Positions 19,901-28,662 of a stretch of DNA of 64,000 bases are shown here, piece by piece. The stretch covers positions 1-64,000 of the forward strand of contig JANQJA010000016.1 of the NCBI GenBank assembly GCA_028281885.1, read 5' to 3'. The position numbers and the translations under genes are program-made. Numbering within the stretch: the first letter of the stretch is position 1; each line of letters begins with the position of its first letter. Below the pieces are notes generated by a model that made no database searches, was not told where the DNA came from, and was given only the letters and a program-made list of their open reading frames with translations. The stretch is from Pseudomonadales bacterium (GTDB lineage: Bacteria; Pseudomonadota; Gammaproteobacteria; Pseudomonadales; Azotimanducaceae).

Positions 19901-21112
19901 CTGGGGTTGGCGAAACGCAGTGATTCGCATCATTTGCTGGTCTATATGGATCTCGACCAGTTCAGGGTGATTAACAACTCCGCTGGTAGTGAAGGTGGCG
20001 ACAAGTTGCTCAAGGAGATTGCCGCGCTACTCAAAGATCGCCTCAGCGAGGTTCAGGTCATTGTCTCCCGGCTGGGCGGTAATGAGTTTGGTCTGCTGAT
20101 CGAAAACTGCGAACGGGATGCCGGCGTCTCGGTGACGAAACAGCTATGTGACCAGATCAAAAAATACCGGTTTGACTGGGAGGATCAGAGCTATTCACTG
20201 ACGGCCAGTTGCGGTGTGGTGGTTGTCGATCGTGAGGTAGAGAGCGTGTCCAGCATGATTACAGCGGCGGATGCTGCCTGTAATGCGGCCAAGGAAGCGG
20301 GCCGGGATCGAATCCAGCTTTATGAAGCCGATGATCAGGAGCTTGAAAATCGACGCAACATCATGGAGTTCGTCTCGCAGATCGATTATGCGATTGAAAA
20401 TGATCGGTTTCAGCTGAATTGCCAGAAGATCGCGCCGATCGATGAGGACGCAGATCATGCGCACTACGAAATTCTGCTGACGGTGCTGGACGAAGATGAC
20501 AATCCGTTGCCGCCCCAGGACTTTATCGTTGCGGCAGAAACTTACAATCGCATGGGCGCGATTGACCGATGGGTCATTCGTAACGCGTTCAAGTTTATTG
20601 CGTCGAATATTCTCAAACTGGATGACCTCGGCGCGTTCTCCATCAACATTTCAGGCAACTCGCTGACCGAGGATGATTTTATGGAGTTTGTCCTCGAACA
20701 GTTCAACGAGACCCGGTTGCCCACTTCCAAGATTTGTTTTGAGATTACCGAGACCTCTGCAATCGGCAAGCTGGATCATGCCATTGATTTCATGGAGCGA
20801 ATGCGGGTCATCGGTGTCCAGTTCTCGCTGGACGACTTTGGTACAGGTCTTTCGAGTTACTCTTACCTGAGAAGTCTGCCTGTGGATTACCTCAAGATTG
20901 ACGGTATTTTTGTCAAGGATATCAAGAACAATCCTAACGACTATGCGGTGGTGAAGTCGATCAACGAGATTGGCCATTTCATGGGCAAGAAAACCATCGC
21001 AGAATTCGTCGAAGACGAAGAGATTCTTGAAATCCTTCGCGAGATTGGCGTCGATTTCGCGCAGGGCTATGGCATCGAGCGCAAACGCCCCATCGTCGAA
21101 CTGATTGCCTGA
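16997..21112 (+). CDS. PilZ-DUF1631-GGDEF-EAL multidomain protein
   Basis: A 1371-residue cytosolic protein. Residues 1-110 form a PilZ-like c-di-GMP receptor (RKTPR, then DFCEGG where the usual NxSxxG Ser is Cys). Residues about 165-930 match DUF1631, with acidic linkers near 400-520 and the conserved block around VFVNRRGVKTHEL. The GGDEF domain (about 945-1110) has GGNEF instead of GGDEF and no RxxD I-site. The EAL domain (about 1115-1371) has EIL in place of EAL and lacks the following Arg, but keeps EITET, DDFGTG, KIDG and AEFVED. It is probably a c-di-GMP receptor or a phosphodiesterase with a non-cyclising GGDEF. No transmembrane segment is seen. Confidence 0.88.
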   Translation: MEQRKTPRYAIDLNALVHPNVGRSWLCSIRDFCEGGMLLVEQEGNRRRSLPGIAQGENVGIHFAVPNTSGADQHFRLEGRIVRVLDSGVGIAFSEGMDDDAMTALLNHSNSKPIHSKPPAARQQAKQESPSEQEESSGAAQSRQGGSASAQATESNLELQVEVGAASGISRTDARRVIGAIRREVSRVMPEMNSAFFSYMDEELLKLARDAKSNAEQSDYFAAMSNLEKAKKKVGEAFINEVLDQIDNPRNLKALLEARKAAEQERKKQQASRVKLSLVNTEEFEDWLAVANIVSRSERVYESYLKKIHLAMGMLVDSWAHSEANPVGTAVFTHAFDNAIRDVELTKQIRQKVYSGFESKAVPLFRKLYIALIKMIEESGVFPDLDDDSFVFTGSAVTTSEPESESESEAGLDQVEEVEEEADADADSASENETDSVEDDADLRSQIADLREQLQNRGDDRGRRRPRGDGSRAGSASTARRRDIGETISSIYSTVRNLMGQVEEEDFELEEGEEAELVQLEEVQSLLSNLQQEVSGSSDRVPVRRRLQESLASTGANRRIAPAALESLGVVENLVDSIEDDKLLAPNAKDWIRQLELTLDKVATSNTDFLDSENPHESLEVINQLAQLGGSESGGIKRGVEEVIKHINDNFDSNPKVFDEAAEQLKPLVDRQSRAFTGNVQRTVKASEGQQTLMNAQRAVVSEMDTMLSGRQVPEVLLKLLMPGWRNLLVNTHLRQGRESTDWAQQVQVLEQVLEHLDGTLDPGDSANLDPQELLQQVEQGLDSIAFEPGQRAPLINSLRRFIVDGEDPAAIPRVEVAEDTVATTLGFSDVEQKDERRRELIETFSGDEDWNSCLERASHLHIGEWLEFTEQAGAQIAIVAWSSDDKSNFVFVNRRGVKTHELIIEDLASKMHEGTARILDDSEIPLTDRASHRMLQNMHNQLTHQATHDELTGLINRKEFERELARVLGLAKRSDSHHLLVYMDLDQFRVINNSAGSEGGDKLLKEIAALLKDRLSEVQVIVSRLGGNEFGLLIENCERDAGVSVTKQLCDQIKKYRFDWEDQSYSLTASCGVVVVDREVESVSSMITAADAACNAAKEAGRDRIQLYEADDQELENRRNIMEFVSQIDYAIENDRFQLNCQKIAPIDEDADHAHYEILLTVLDEDDNPLPPQDFIVAAETYNRMGAIDRWVIRNAFKFIASNILKLDDLGAFSINISGNSLTEDDFMEFVLEQFNETRLPTSKICFEITETSAIGKLDHAIDFMERMRVIGVQFSLDDFGTGLSSYSYLRSLPVDYLKIDGIFVKDIKNNPNDYAVVKSINEIGHFMGKKTIAEFVEDEEILEILREIGVDFAQGYGIERKRPIVELIA

Positions 21113-21115
21113 TCG

Positions 21116-21147
21116 CTAGCGCGCATTTGGTGCAATATCCGCGCTAG
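21116..21147. repeat. Short hairpin relic of the CTAG-ended inverted-repeat element
   Basis: CTAGCGCG at 21116-21123 and CGCGCTAG at 21140-21147 form 8-bp arms. The last 23 bases (21125-21147) are identical to the right terminal repeat of the element at 44193-44215. It sits between convergent genes and contains the TAG stop codon of argD (21144-21146 on the minus strand). It looks like a solo terminal repeat left after internal deletion of a mobile element, or a minimal mobile hairpin. Confidence 0.7.
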
Positions 21148-22310
21148 AGCGACTCCACCAGCGAACACACAATCTCGCAGATCTGGTCTGCCTCGTCATC
21201 AGAAATAATCAGCGGCGGCAGCAGGCGAATGACGCTGTCTGCGGTGACGTTAAGCAGCAGTCCCTTTGCCATTGCTTTTTGCACCAGTTCACCGCAGGGC
21301 TGATCCAGCTCGATGCCGATCATCAATCCCTTGCCGCGAATTTCGCGAACGTTGTTCAAGGCGCCCAGGCGTTGTTCGAAATTCTGACGCATCCTGTCGC
21401 CCAGTTGCCCTGCGCGTTCGGCCAGGTCTTTTTCCTCGATCTCATCGATCACCGCAGCGGCAGCAGCGCATGCCAGGGGATTGCCACCGAAGGTAGAACC
21501 ATGATTGCCGGGCGCAAACACTTTTGCGGCTTCACCCCTGGCCATGCATACGCCGATAGGCAGCCCGTTGGCGAGCCCTTTGGCCGTGGTTAGCAAATCC
21601 GGAACGATACCAGCCTGCTGATACGCAAAGTAGCTACCCGTTCTGGCATTGCCTGACTGCACTTCATCCAGGATCAAAAACCAGCCGGATTCGTCGCACA
21701 GGGCGCGCAGTCGCGACAGGTAGTTCTCGTCAGGAACCTGGATGCCACCTTCGCCCTGAATCGGCTCCAGCATGATGGCAACGATGTTGTTGTTGTTGCG
21801 GGCGATATTCTCGATCGCTTCGACATTGTTGAACGGGGCGCGTACAAATCCGCCCACCAATGGCTCAAAGCCCGCCTGTACCTTACGGTTACCGGTTGCT
21901 GTTAACGTTGCCAGGGTTCGTCCGTGGAAGGCTGCATCGATGACGATAATTGTCGGGGTTTCGATGCCGCGGTTGTGGCCGTAGAGTCGGGCGATCTTGA
22001 TGGCGCACTCGTTGGCTTCTGCACCGGAGTTGCAGAAGAACATGTTGTCCATGCCTGAAATCTCGGCGAGACGATCGGCGAGTCTCTCCTGGGAGGGAAT
22101 TCGATACAGGTTCGATGTATGCAGGAGTATGGACGACTGTGCTGCGATCGCGTTCGAGACCCTGGGATGGGCGTGTCCGAGACCGACCACGCCGAGTCCG
22201 GACAAGCCGTCGAGATATCGATTACCCTTGTCATCAGTCAGCCAGGCGCCTTCGCCGCTGACGAAAGCGATGTCGAGTCGTCCGTAGGTTGGCATGACAT
22301 GTTCAGACAT
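21144..22310 (-). CDS. argD: Acetylornithine/succinylornithine aminotransferase
   Basis: A class III PLP aminotransferase of 388 residues, fourth step of arginine synthesis (N-acetylglutamate semialdehyde to N-acetylornithine). The PLP lysine lies in LLTTAKGLANGLPIG; ILDEVQSGNARTG, EPIQGEGG and FCNSGAEANECAIKIAR are family sites. The stop TAG lies in a repeat shared with 44193-44215. The C-terminus ends VCSLVESL as in intact homologues, so the insertion did not truncate it visibly. argG is about 4.9 kb away; other arg genes are not in the window. Confidence 0.93.
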   Translation of the reverse strand: MSEHVMPTYGRLDIAFVSGEGAWLTDDKGNRYLDGLSGLGVVGLGHAHPRVSNAIAAQSSILLHTSNLYRIPSQERLADRLAEISGMDNMFFCNSGAEANECAIKIARLYGHNRGIETPTIIVIDAAFHGRTLATLTATGNRKVQAGFEPLVGGFVRAPFNNVEAIENIARNNNNIVAIMLEPIQGEGGIQVPDENYLSRLRALCDESGWFLILDEVQSGNARTGSYFAYQQAGIVPDLLTTAKGLANGLPIGVCMARGEAAKVFAPGNHGSTFGGNPLACAAAAAVIDEIEEKDLAERAGQLGDRMRQNFEQRLGALNNVREIRGKGLMIGIELDQPCGELVQKAMAKGLLLNVTADSVIRLLPPLIISDDEADQICEIVCSLVESL

Positions 22311-22396
22311 GGTGCTGGCCTTTCGCTGGAAAAAGGCAGCGATGATAAACCAGTTTAGATAAACTCGAAAGGAAGCTGCTGTACCGGAAGTCTGCG

Positions 22397-23923
22397 ATGA
22401 GTCCGATCGAACTTGCCATCCTGATCAATCGAAACCGTGCAATCTGCGAAGAGATGGGCGCCGTTCTTCAGCACGCTGCCTTCTCCCCGAACATCAAGGA
22501 CCGGCTGGATTTTTCCTGTGCATTGTTTGATGCCGATGGCCGGCTCTTTGCCCAGGCAGCACATATTCCGGTTCATCTCGGCAGCATGGCGTACGCGATG
22601 GCCGACATTGTCAGCGATGTGGAATGGCGGGCCGGCGATGTGATGGTGGTCAATGACCCTTTCCTTGGCGGTACCCATCTGCCGGACGTCACTCTGGTCA
22701 GCCCCTGTTTCTTTCAGGATGAGCTGATCGCCTTCGTTGCCAATCGTGCCCACCACGCCAATATCGGCGCGGACACGCCGGGCTCGATGCCCCTTTCCAG
22801 GCAGCTGGATGAAGAGGGGCTGGTCATTCCGCCGAGCTTCTTGTACCGGGGCGGTGAACTGAACGAGGTGACTTCGGCGCTGGTCAGGGAACTGGAAGGC
22901 TCTGACACTGCGGGGGATTTTGCCGCCCAGGTGAGTGCCAACCGGGTGGGCGAACAACGCATCCTGGCGTTGATCGACAGTTTTGGCGTTGAGGCGTTCA
23001 GGCAGGGTATTCAGGAAATCAATGACTATGGTCGGCGGCTGGCGCTGGTGAGGCTCGCCGACATACCGGCGGGTACCTATCGGTTTCGCGATCTGATGGA
23101 CGATGACGGGTATGGCGAGACAGATGTCGCCATCGAAGTGGCGATTACCGTGGATGCCGACGGCGTCGAAGTCGACTTCGCCGGCACCAGCCGGCAGGTG
23201 CCGGGTAACATCAATTGTCCGTTACCCGTGGCGGCGGCGGCCGTGTTCTATTGTTTCCGTTGTCTGCTACCGGACGAAACGCCACCTTGCGCCGGCACCT
23301 TCAGCTGTATTCGCATCACTGCGCCGAAGGGCAGCCTGGTCAACGCCGAGCGGCCCGCGGCAACCGCTGCCGGCAATGTTGAAACGTCGATGCGCATTGT
23401 CGATGCGGTGCTGGGCGCATTGCATGAGGCTCTGCCCGGTCAGATACCGGCCGCTGGCCAGGGCACCATGAATAACGTGGCCATGGGTAATCATCAATGC
23501 CAGAGTCCCTGGGACTACTATGAGACGATTGGCGGCGGCATGGGCGGCCACCGCGCGGGATATGGTCACTCGGCGGTCCAGTCTCACATGACCAACACGT
23601 TGAATACGCCGGTGGAGTCACTGGAGATGCATTATCCGCTTCGTGTGCGTCGCTATGCCATTCGCGAAGGCTCGGGTGGGGCGGGACGACATCGTGGAGG
23701 GGATGGCATCGTTCGCGAGTTTGAATTCTTGGACCGGACCGAGATTACGCTGTTGACGGAACGCCGCCGCCACGCGCCCTGGGGTCTGGAAGGCGGTGGC
23801 GCGGGTATCCGAGGCGCGAACTACCTCAACGACCAGCCGGTCGCGGGAAAATGCCAGCTCTCCGTCGACGCGGGGGCTGTGCTTCGAATAGAAACGCCGG
23901 GAGGCGGTGGCTACGGGACTTAG
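22397..23923 (+). CDS. Hydantoinase B/oxoprolinase family protein
   Basis: A 508-residue HyuB-type protein, the B part of ATP-dependent N-methylhydantoinase/5-oxoprolinase/acetone carboxylase-like enzymes. The start SPIELAILINRNRAICEEMG, the metal-site block VNDPFLGGTHLPDV with NRAHHANIGA, and the Gly-rich tail IETPGGGGYGT are typical. The usual HyuA ATPase partner is not adjacent: upstream is the divergent argD and downstream is grxD. It may partner with a distant hyuA. Substrate unknown. Confidence 0.88.
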   Translation: MSPIELAILINRNRAICEEMGAVLQHAAFSPNIKDRLDFSCALFDADGRLFAQAAHIPVHLGSMAYAMADIVSDVEWRAGDVMVVNDPFLGGTHLPDVTLVSPCFFQDELIAFVANRAHHANIGADTPGSMPLSRQLDEEGLVIPPSFLYRGGELNEVTSALVRELEGSDTAGDFAAQVSANRVGEQRILALIDSFGVEAFRQGIQEINDYGRRLALVRLADIPAGTYRFRDLMDDDGYGETDVAIEVAITVDADGVEVDFAGTSRQVPGNINCPLPVAAAAVFYCFRCLLPDETPPCAGTFSCIRITAPKGSLVNAERPAATAAGNVETSMRIVDAVLGALHEALPGQIPAAGQGTMNNVAMGNHQCQSPWDYYETIGGGMGGHRAGYGHSAVQSHMTNTLNTPVESLEMHYPLRVRRYAIREGSGGAGRHRGGDGIVREFEFLDRTEITLLTERRRHAPWGLEGGGAGIRGANYLNDQPVAGKCQLSVDAGAVLRIETPGGGGYGT

Positions 23924-23991
23924 GTTCCGGCCTTGAAAACGGTAGAATCATGCCCCACCTTGTTTGCTTAGACACTTAGTTCGGAGATGCC

Positions 23992-24324
23992 ATGGAAGTT
24001 TTGGATCAGATCAGGGAGCAGGTCGAATCTCATGCGATCCTGCTTTATATGAAAGGTTCACCGGAACAGCCTCAATGTGGTTTCTCCGCACAGGCTTCCC
24101 AGGTATTGATGGCCTGTGGCGAACGCTTTGCCTACATCGATATCCTCTCCAATCCTGAGATTCGCGCCAATCTGCCGAAATTCTCTGACTGGCCCACCTT
24201 CCCGCAACTGTTTATCAGGGGGGAGCTGGTCGGTGGTTGCGATATCATCACGGAGATGTATCAGTCCGGCGAACTTCAACCCATGGTCAAGGAAGCAGCC
24301 GGCGACGGTGAAGCGGCTTCGTGA
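23992..24324 (+). CDS. grxD: Monothiol glutaredoxin Grx4 type
   Basis: A 110-residue CGFS-type glutaredoxin that carries a glutathione-ligated [2Fe-2S] cluster, often with BolA, in iron-sulfur trafficking. The active site is PQCGFSAQASQ, and SDWPTFPQLFIRGELVGGCD contains the cis-Pro and glutathione-binding residues. GGAG lies before the ATG. It converges on rnt, with only one base between the two stop codons. Confidence 0.95.
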   Translation: MEVLDQIREQVESHAILLYMKGSPEQPQCGFSAQASQVLMACGERFAYIDILSNPEIRANLPKFSDWPTFPQLFIRGELVGGCDIITEMYQSGELQPMVKEAAGDGEAAS

Positions 24325-24325
24325 T

Positions 24326-24958
24326 TCAGGCGGCCGGTGAATCCAGGCCGCCAAGTTCTCTCCAGCGATTAACGATATGGCAGAAGATTTCTGCCGTTTT
24401 TTCGCAGTCATACAACGCTGAATGTGCCTCGTCGGCATCGAAGTTGATGCCGGCAGCCTGACAGGCCCGCGCCAGAACCGTCTGACCGAACGCGAGCCCG
24501 CACAGGGTCGCCGTATCAAAGCAGGAAAATGGGTGAAACGGGTTGCGCTTGATGTTGCAACGGGACGCGGCCTCGTTCATGAATCCCAGATCAAACGAAG
24601 CATTGTGGGCGACCAGAATTGCCCGGTGACAGCCACTTTCCCGGACCGCCCTGCGGATCGCCTTGAAGGTTTCACCCAGTGCTTTCTGTTCCGCCACAGC
24701 GCCGCGCAACGGATTACTCGGATCAATCCCGGTAAAGTCCAGTGAAGCCTTTTCGATATTCGCGCCGGCAAAAGGCTCCACATTGAAAAACAATGTCTGG
24801 CCCGGTGACAGGACGCCGGTCTCATCCATTTCCGGAATAATGGCGGCCAGTTCAAGCAGTGCGTCGGTACTGGCGTTAAAGCCACCGGTCTCCAGATCCA
24901 CAACAACGGGCAGGAAGCCACGGAATCGATGAGCGATGGGTTTTTTGTCCTCACTCAT
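24326..24958 (-). CDS. rnt: Ribonuclease T
   Basis: A DEDDh 3'-5' exoribonuclease, 210 residues, trimming 3' ends of tRNA and other stable RNAs. Exo [12 protein letters not shown] (D, E), Exo [13 protein letters not shown] (D), Exo [14 protein letters not shown] (H, D). Co-transcribed downstream of pyrC, with a 4-base overlap at the start. This rnt-pyrC-argG neighbourhood with grxD is the usual Pseudomonas-type arrangement. Confidence 0.95.
   Translation of the reverse strand: MSEDKKPIAHRFRGFLPVVVDLETGGFNASTDALLELAAIIPEMDETGVLSPGQTLFFNVEPFAGANIEKASLDFTGIDPSNPLRGAVAEQKALGETFKAIRRAVRESGCHRAILVAHNASFDLGFMNEAASRCNIKRNPFHPFSCFDTATLCGLAFGQTVLARACQAAGINFDADEAHSALYDCEKTAEIFCHIVNRWRELGGLDSPAA
24329..24352. 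terminator. GC-rich hairpin between convergent grxD and rnt
   Basis: GGCGGCC (24329-24335) and GGCCGCC (24346-24352) form a 7-bp stem with a 10-base loop, inside the last codons of rnt and just after the grxD stop. No T-tract follows, so termination would be weak or Rho-assisted. Confidence 0.4.
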
Positions 24959-26010
24959 CCGACTGTTCCGGCGTCGGTTTCGACCTGCCAGCGCACCTGT
25001 TCGCCACCGCGAATTGGGACCACGCTGTCCTGGCCGAGCGGCAGGCTGTCCGGTACCTGCCAGGGCGACTCGATCAGGGTGATCTTGTCTGCATTGGCAG
25101 GTAGGCCATAGAACGCGGGACCGTTCAGGCTGGCAAATTTCTCCAGTTGATCGAGTGCCCCAACATCGTCGAAGGCCTCTGCGTAGAGTTCAATCGCAGC
25201 GTGTTCGGTATAGCATCCTGCGGCACAGCCGCAGGCGTTCTCTTTTTCATGCCTCGGATGTGGCGCCGAATCCGTGCCAAGGAAAAACTTGGGGTTTCCT
25301 GATACTGCGGCTGCGATCAGCGCGCGCTGATGAATATCGCGCTTGAGTACCGGCAGGCAATAGAATACGGGTTTGACGCCACCTACCAGCAGGTCATTAC
25401 GGTTGAACAGCAGATGGTGGACGGTGATCGTCGCGCCCACTTGTGGACCCGCGGCCTCGACAAACTGGCAGGCTTCGCGCGTGGTGATGTGCTCAAACAC
25501 GACCCTGAGTTCGGGGAATGTCTCGCAGATCCGTGCCAGATAACGATCGATAAAAGCCGCTTCTCGATCAAACACATCGATTTCCGCCGTAGTAACTTCA
25601 CCATGCACGGCGAGCACGACATCGTGTTCTGCCATGGCTTCGAACACGGGATACATGGCTTCTATGGCGTCAACCCCGGCCTCGGAATTGGTGGTAGCGC
25701 CCGCAGGGTAGAGCTTGAAGGCATAGACGAGACCGCTCTGTTTTGCCTGAACGACGGTCTCGGGAGATGTCTCGTCAGTCAGATAAAGCGTCATCAGGGG
25801 CGAGAAGGTGCTGCCCGCGGGCACCACTGACTGAATCTCATCGTGATAACGGCGAGCATCATCGACTGATACAACCGGTGGGACGAGGTTTGGCATCACG
25901 ATGGCGCGCCCGAAATAACGGGCGGCATCACGTACGGTGTCAGTCAGATACTCACCATCACGCAAATGCAGGTGCCAGTCGTCTGGCCGGGTAATGGTGA
26001 GGCGACGCAT
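24955..26010 (-). CDS. pyrC: Dihydroorotase
   Basis: Type II dihydroorotase, 351 residues, closing carbamoyl-aspartate to dihydroorotate in pyrimidine synthesis. The zinc motif is [10 protein letters not shown], the carboxylated lysine lies in [16 protein letters not shown], further metal histidines are in VHGEVT and FEHITT, and the substrate/zinc Asp is in [13 protein letters not shown]. It is divergent from argG across 94 bases and overlaps rnt by 4 bases. Confidence 0.96.
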   Translation of the reverse strand: MRRLTITRPDDWHLHLRDGEYLTDTVRDAARYFGRAIVMPNLVPPVVSVDDARRYHDEIQSVVPAGSTFSPLMTLYLTDETSPETVVQAKQSGLVYAFKLYPAGATTNSEAGVDAIEAMYPVFEAMAEHDVVLAVHGEVTTAEIDVFDREAAFIDRYLARICETFPELRVVFEHITTREACQFVEAAGPQVGATITVHHLLFNRNDLLVGGVKPVFYCLPVLKRDIHQRALIAAAVSGNPKFFLGTDSAPHPRHEKENACGCAAGCYTEHAAIELYAEAFDDVGALDQLEKFASLNGPAFYGLPANADKITLIESPWQVPDSLPLGQDSVVPIRGGEQVRWQVETDAGTVG

Positions 26011-26104
26011 AGGCCTATTTTACGCATGGTGGTGGCACCTAAGCGAGTGTGCGTTCTTCTGTTACTATAGCCACCCTTTTTTACGGGCATTTGCGGGGAT
26101 ATAG

Positions 26105-27328
26105 ATGGCGGAGTTCGACAAGATCGTCCTGTCTTACTCAGGTGGACTCGATACCACGGCAATTCTGAAATGGCTGCAGGAAACATACAACTGCGAGGTG
26201 GTGACGTTCACTGCCGACCTTGGCGACGGTGATGATTATTCCAAGGTGGCTGACAAGGCCAAGCGTTCCGGTGCGGTCGCAGCGTATGTCGAGGACCTGC
26301 GGGAAGAATTCGTTCGCGACTATGTTTACCCGATGTTTCGGGCCAACACGATCTACGAGGGTGAATATCTGCTCGGTACTTCCATCGCCCGGCCCCTGAT
26401 TGCGAAACGCCTGGTGGAGATCGCCGATGAAACGAACGCGGGTGCGATCTCCCACGGCGCGACCGGCAAGGGTAATGATCAGGTGAGATTTGAGCTGGGC
26501 GCCTATGCACTGAAGCCGGATATCCAGGTGGTGGCGCCCTGGCGTGAGTGGGATCTCAATTCCCGCGAAGCGCTGATGTCATTCTGTGAAAAGCATCAGA
26601 TTCCGGTGGATCGTAAACATGAAGGTGAAAAGTCGCCTTATTCCATGGATGCGAACCTGCTTCATATCTCCTATGAGGGTGGAATTCTCGAAGATCCCTG
26701 GGCAGAGCCGGAGGAGTCGATGTGGCTCTGGACCCAATCTCCTGAAGCCGCGCCGGATCAACCAACCTATATCGAACTGGATTTTGCGCAGGGTGACGTG
26801 GTGGCGATCGACGGTCAGACGATGACGCCCGCCGAGGTATTGGCTCACCTGAACCGTGTCGGGGGGGCTAACGGCGTTGGCCGGGTGGATATCGTCGAGA
26901 ATCGTTATGTGGGCATGAAAGCGCGTGGGTGTTATGAGACACCCGGTGGCACCATCCTGCTCAAGGCGCATCGTGCGATTGAATCCGTGACGCTGGATCG
27001 AGAACTGGCGCACATGAAGGACGAGCTGATGCCTCGTTACGCGAGTCTGATCTACAACGGCTACTGGTGGTCACCTGAGCGTCGTGCGTTGCAGGCCCTG
27101 ATTGATGAGTCCCAGGCACACGTCAATGGCAAGGTTCGGCTCAAGCTTTACAAGGGCGGCGTCATGGTGGTCGGACGGGAGTCGGCAACCGATAGTCTCT
27201 ATGACGGCAACATCGTGACGTTTGAGGATGATGCCGGCGCATACGATCAAAAGGATGCGGAAGGATTTATCAGGCTGAATTCCCTGCGACTGAGGGTGGC
27301 GAGCGACAAGGGCAGGAAGCTGTCCTGA
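26105..27328 (+). CDS. argG: Argininosuccinate synthase
   Basis: A 407-residue enzyme joining citrulline and aspartate with ATP. The PP-loop is [17 protein letters not shown]; the [12 protein letters not shown] and [21 protein letters not shown] blocks are diagnostic. GGGGAT precedes the ATG by 4 bases, and TACTAT at 26063-26068 is a possible -10 element. No clear ARG box was found by eye. Confidence 0.97.
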   Translation: MAEFDKIVLSYSGGLDTTAILKWLQETYNCEVVTFTADLGDGDDYSKVADKAKRSGAVAAYVEDLREEFVRDYVYPMFRANTIYEGEYLLGTSIARPLIAKRLVEIADETNAGAISHGATGKGNDQVRFELGAYALKPDIQVVAPWREWDLNSREALMSFCEKHQIPVDRKHEGEKSPYSMDANLLHISYEGGILEDPWAEPEESMWLWTQSPEAAPDQPTYIELDFAQGDVVAIDGQTMTPAEVLAHLNRVGGANGVGRVDIVENRYVGMKARGCYETPGGTILLKAHRAIESVTLDRELAHMKDELMPRYASLIYNGYWWSPERRALQALIDESQAHVNGKVRLKLYKGGVMVVGRESATDSLYDGNIVTFEDDAGAYDQKDAEGFIRLNSLRLRVASDKGRKLS

Positions 27329-27359
27329 GGCACTTTCAGGTGCCGGGTTCCGCCAGGGG

Positions 27360-28001
27360 TTAGTCCAGCTCTGCCTGTTTCTGCTTGTACTCACACAGAT
27401 CGTAGATCACGCAGGCGCCGCAGCGTGGCTTTCGAGCTGTGCAGATGTAGCGACCGTGCAGGATTAGCCAGTGGTGAGCGTCCTGTTTGAATTCCGCCGG
27501 GATCAGTCGATTGAGTCGATCCTCCACTTCCCGCACATTCTTGCCTGTCGCCAGTCGCGTTCGGTTGGATACCCGAAAGATGTGGGTATCAACCGCGATG
27601 GTAGGTTGGCCGAACGCGGTATTCAGGATCACGTTGGCGGTTTTTCTGCCCACGCCGGGTAATGCTTCCAGCTCTTTGCGGGTGGTAGGGACCCTGGAGT
27701 CGTGTTCGTCGATCAGCATGCGGCAGGTTTTGATGACATTTTTCGCCTTGGTGTTGAACAGGCCGATGGTTTTGATGAACGCCTTGAGTCTCTCTTCACC
27801 CAGTGCGTAGATCGCTTCCGGCGTGTTGGCCACGGGGTAGAGTCTGGCGGTTGCCTTGTTCACGCTGACGTCGGTCGCCTGTGCCGATAGGATGACCGCA
27901 ATCAGCAGTTCAAACGGCGTGTCATAGACCAGTTCCGTTGTTGGCGTTGGATTCTCCTCGCGCAGACGAGCCAGAATCTGAGTGCGTTTATCCTTGTTCA
28001 T
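27360..28001 (-). CDS. nth: Endonuclease III
   Basis: A 213-residue DNA glycosylase/AP lyase for oxidised pyrimidines. The helix-hairpin-helix LPGVGRKTANVIL carries catalytic K120, D138 lies in IAVDTHIFRV, and the [4Fe-4S] loop is C-x6-C-x2-C-x5-C (CTARKPRCGACVIYDLC), all as in E. coli Nth. It is the last gene of the metG-rnf operon and overlaps rnfE by 14 bases. Confidence 0.97.
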   Translation of the reverse strand: MNKDKRTQILARLREENPTPTTELVYDTPFELLIAVILSAQATDVSVNKATARLYPVANTPEAIYALGEERLKAFIKTIGLFNTKAKNVIKTCRMLIDEHDSRVPTTRKELEALPGVGRKTANVILNTAFGQPTIAVDTHIFRVSNRTRLATGKNVREVEDRLNRLIPAEFKQDAHHWLILHGRYICTARKPRCGACVIYDLCEYKQKQAELD

Positions 28002-28662
28002 CAGTCATCCTGCCGTCGTTTCGCTGGTCGACCCAGTTCTTGCCTGCCACGAGTAGCCCCAGCGTCAGAAATGCACCGGGTGGTAACACCACAAGCAGAA
28101 ATCCGCTGTCAGCAACGGTAATGGTCCAGTCGGCGGCTGCACTTCCGAAGATCAGATCCATGTTGGTAAACAGGGTACCGTGACCCAACACTTCCCTGAT
28201 CATGCCCATCAATACAATGACGATCAGGAAACCGGTGCCCATCATGGCGCCGTCGAAGGTTGCCCGTCTGACCGGATTGCGGCGGGCGAAACTCTCAGCC
28301 CGACCCAGCAGGGTACAGTTGGTCACAATTAGTGCGACAAACAGACCAACCTGCTGGTGTATTTCGAAGGCATGGGCCTGCAGCAGCAGATCGGCAAGTG
28401 TGACAAACGTTGCGATCACCATGATCTGGGCGGGCAGTCGGGTGGTGTCGTCGAGCAGGGACCGAATGGCGCTGATCACCAGGTTCGATGCTGCCAGGAT
28501 AACCAGCGTGCACAGGCCGAGGGTGATCGAATTCACGACCGTGCCGGAGACGGCGAGCAGCGGGCAGAGCCCCAGCAGCTGAACGATGGCGGGGTTTTCG
28601 TGCCAGAGACCATTGCGGGCGATCTCGGCGTAGCCACCCCGACTGGTGTCAGTTTCGTTCAT
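27988..28662 (-). CDS. rnfE: Rnf/Rsx electron transport complex subunit E
   Basis: A 224-residue integral membrane subunit with about six transmembrane helices. The conserved cysteines in LGLCPLLAVS and VTNCTLLGRAES are those that, together with RnfA, hold a membrane [2Fe-2S] cluster in Rnf/Nqr complexes. It overlaps rnfG by 14 bases and nth by 14 bases, consistent with tight coupling. Confidence 0.95.
   Translation of the reverse strand: MNETDTSRGGYAEIARNGLWHENPAIVQLLGLCPLLAVSGTVVNSITLGLCTLVILAASNLVISAIRSLLDDTTRLPAQIMVIATFVTLADLLLQAHAFEIHQQVGLFVALIVTNCTLLGRAESFARRNPVRRATFDGAMMGTGFLIVIVLMGMIREVLGHGTLFTNMDLIFGSAAADWTITVADSGFLLVVLPPGAFLTLGLLVAGKNWVDQRNDGRMTDEQG

Noticed and set aside
17078-19933. 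Several open frames on the minus strand inside the DUF1631 gene
   Set aside because: They carry no recognisable domain and lie opposite a continuous 1371-codon gene with identifiable domains.
26011-26104. ArgR box between pyrC and argG
   Set aside because: I looked for the 18-bp ARG-box pattern and found no acceptable match by eye.
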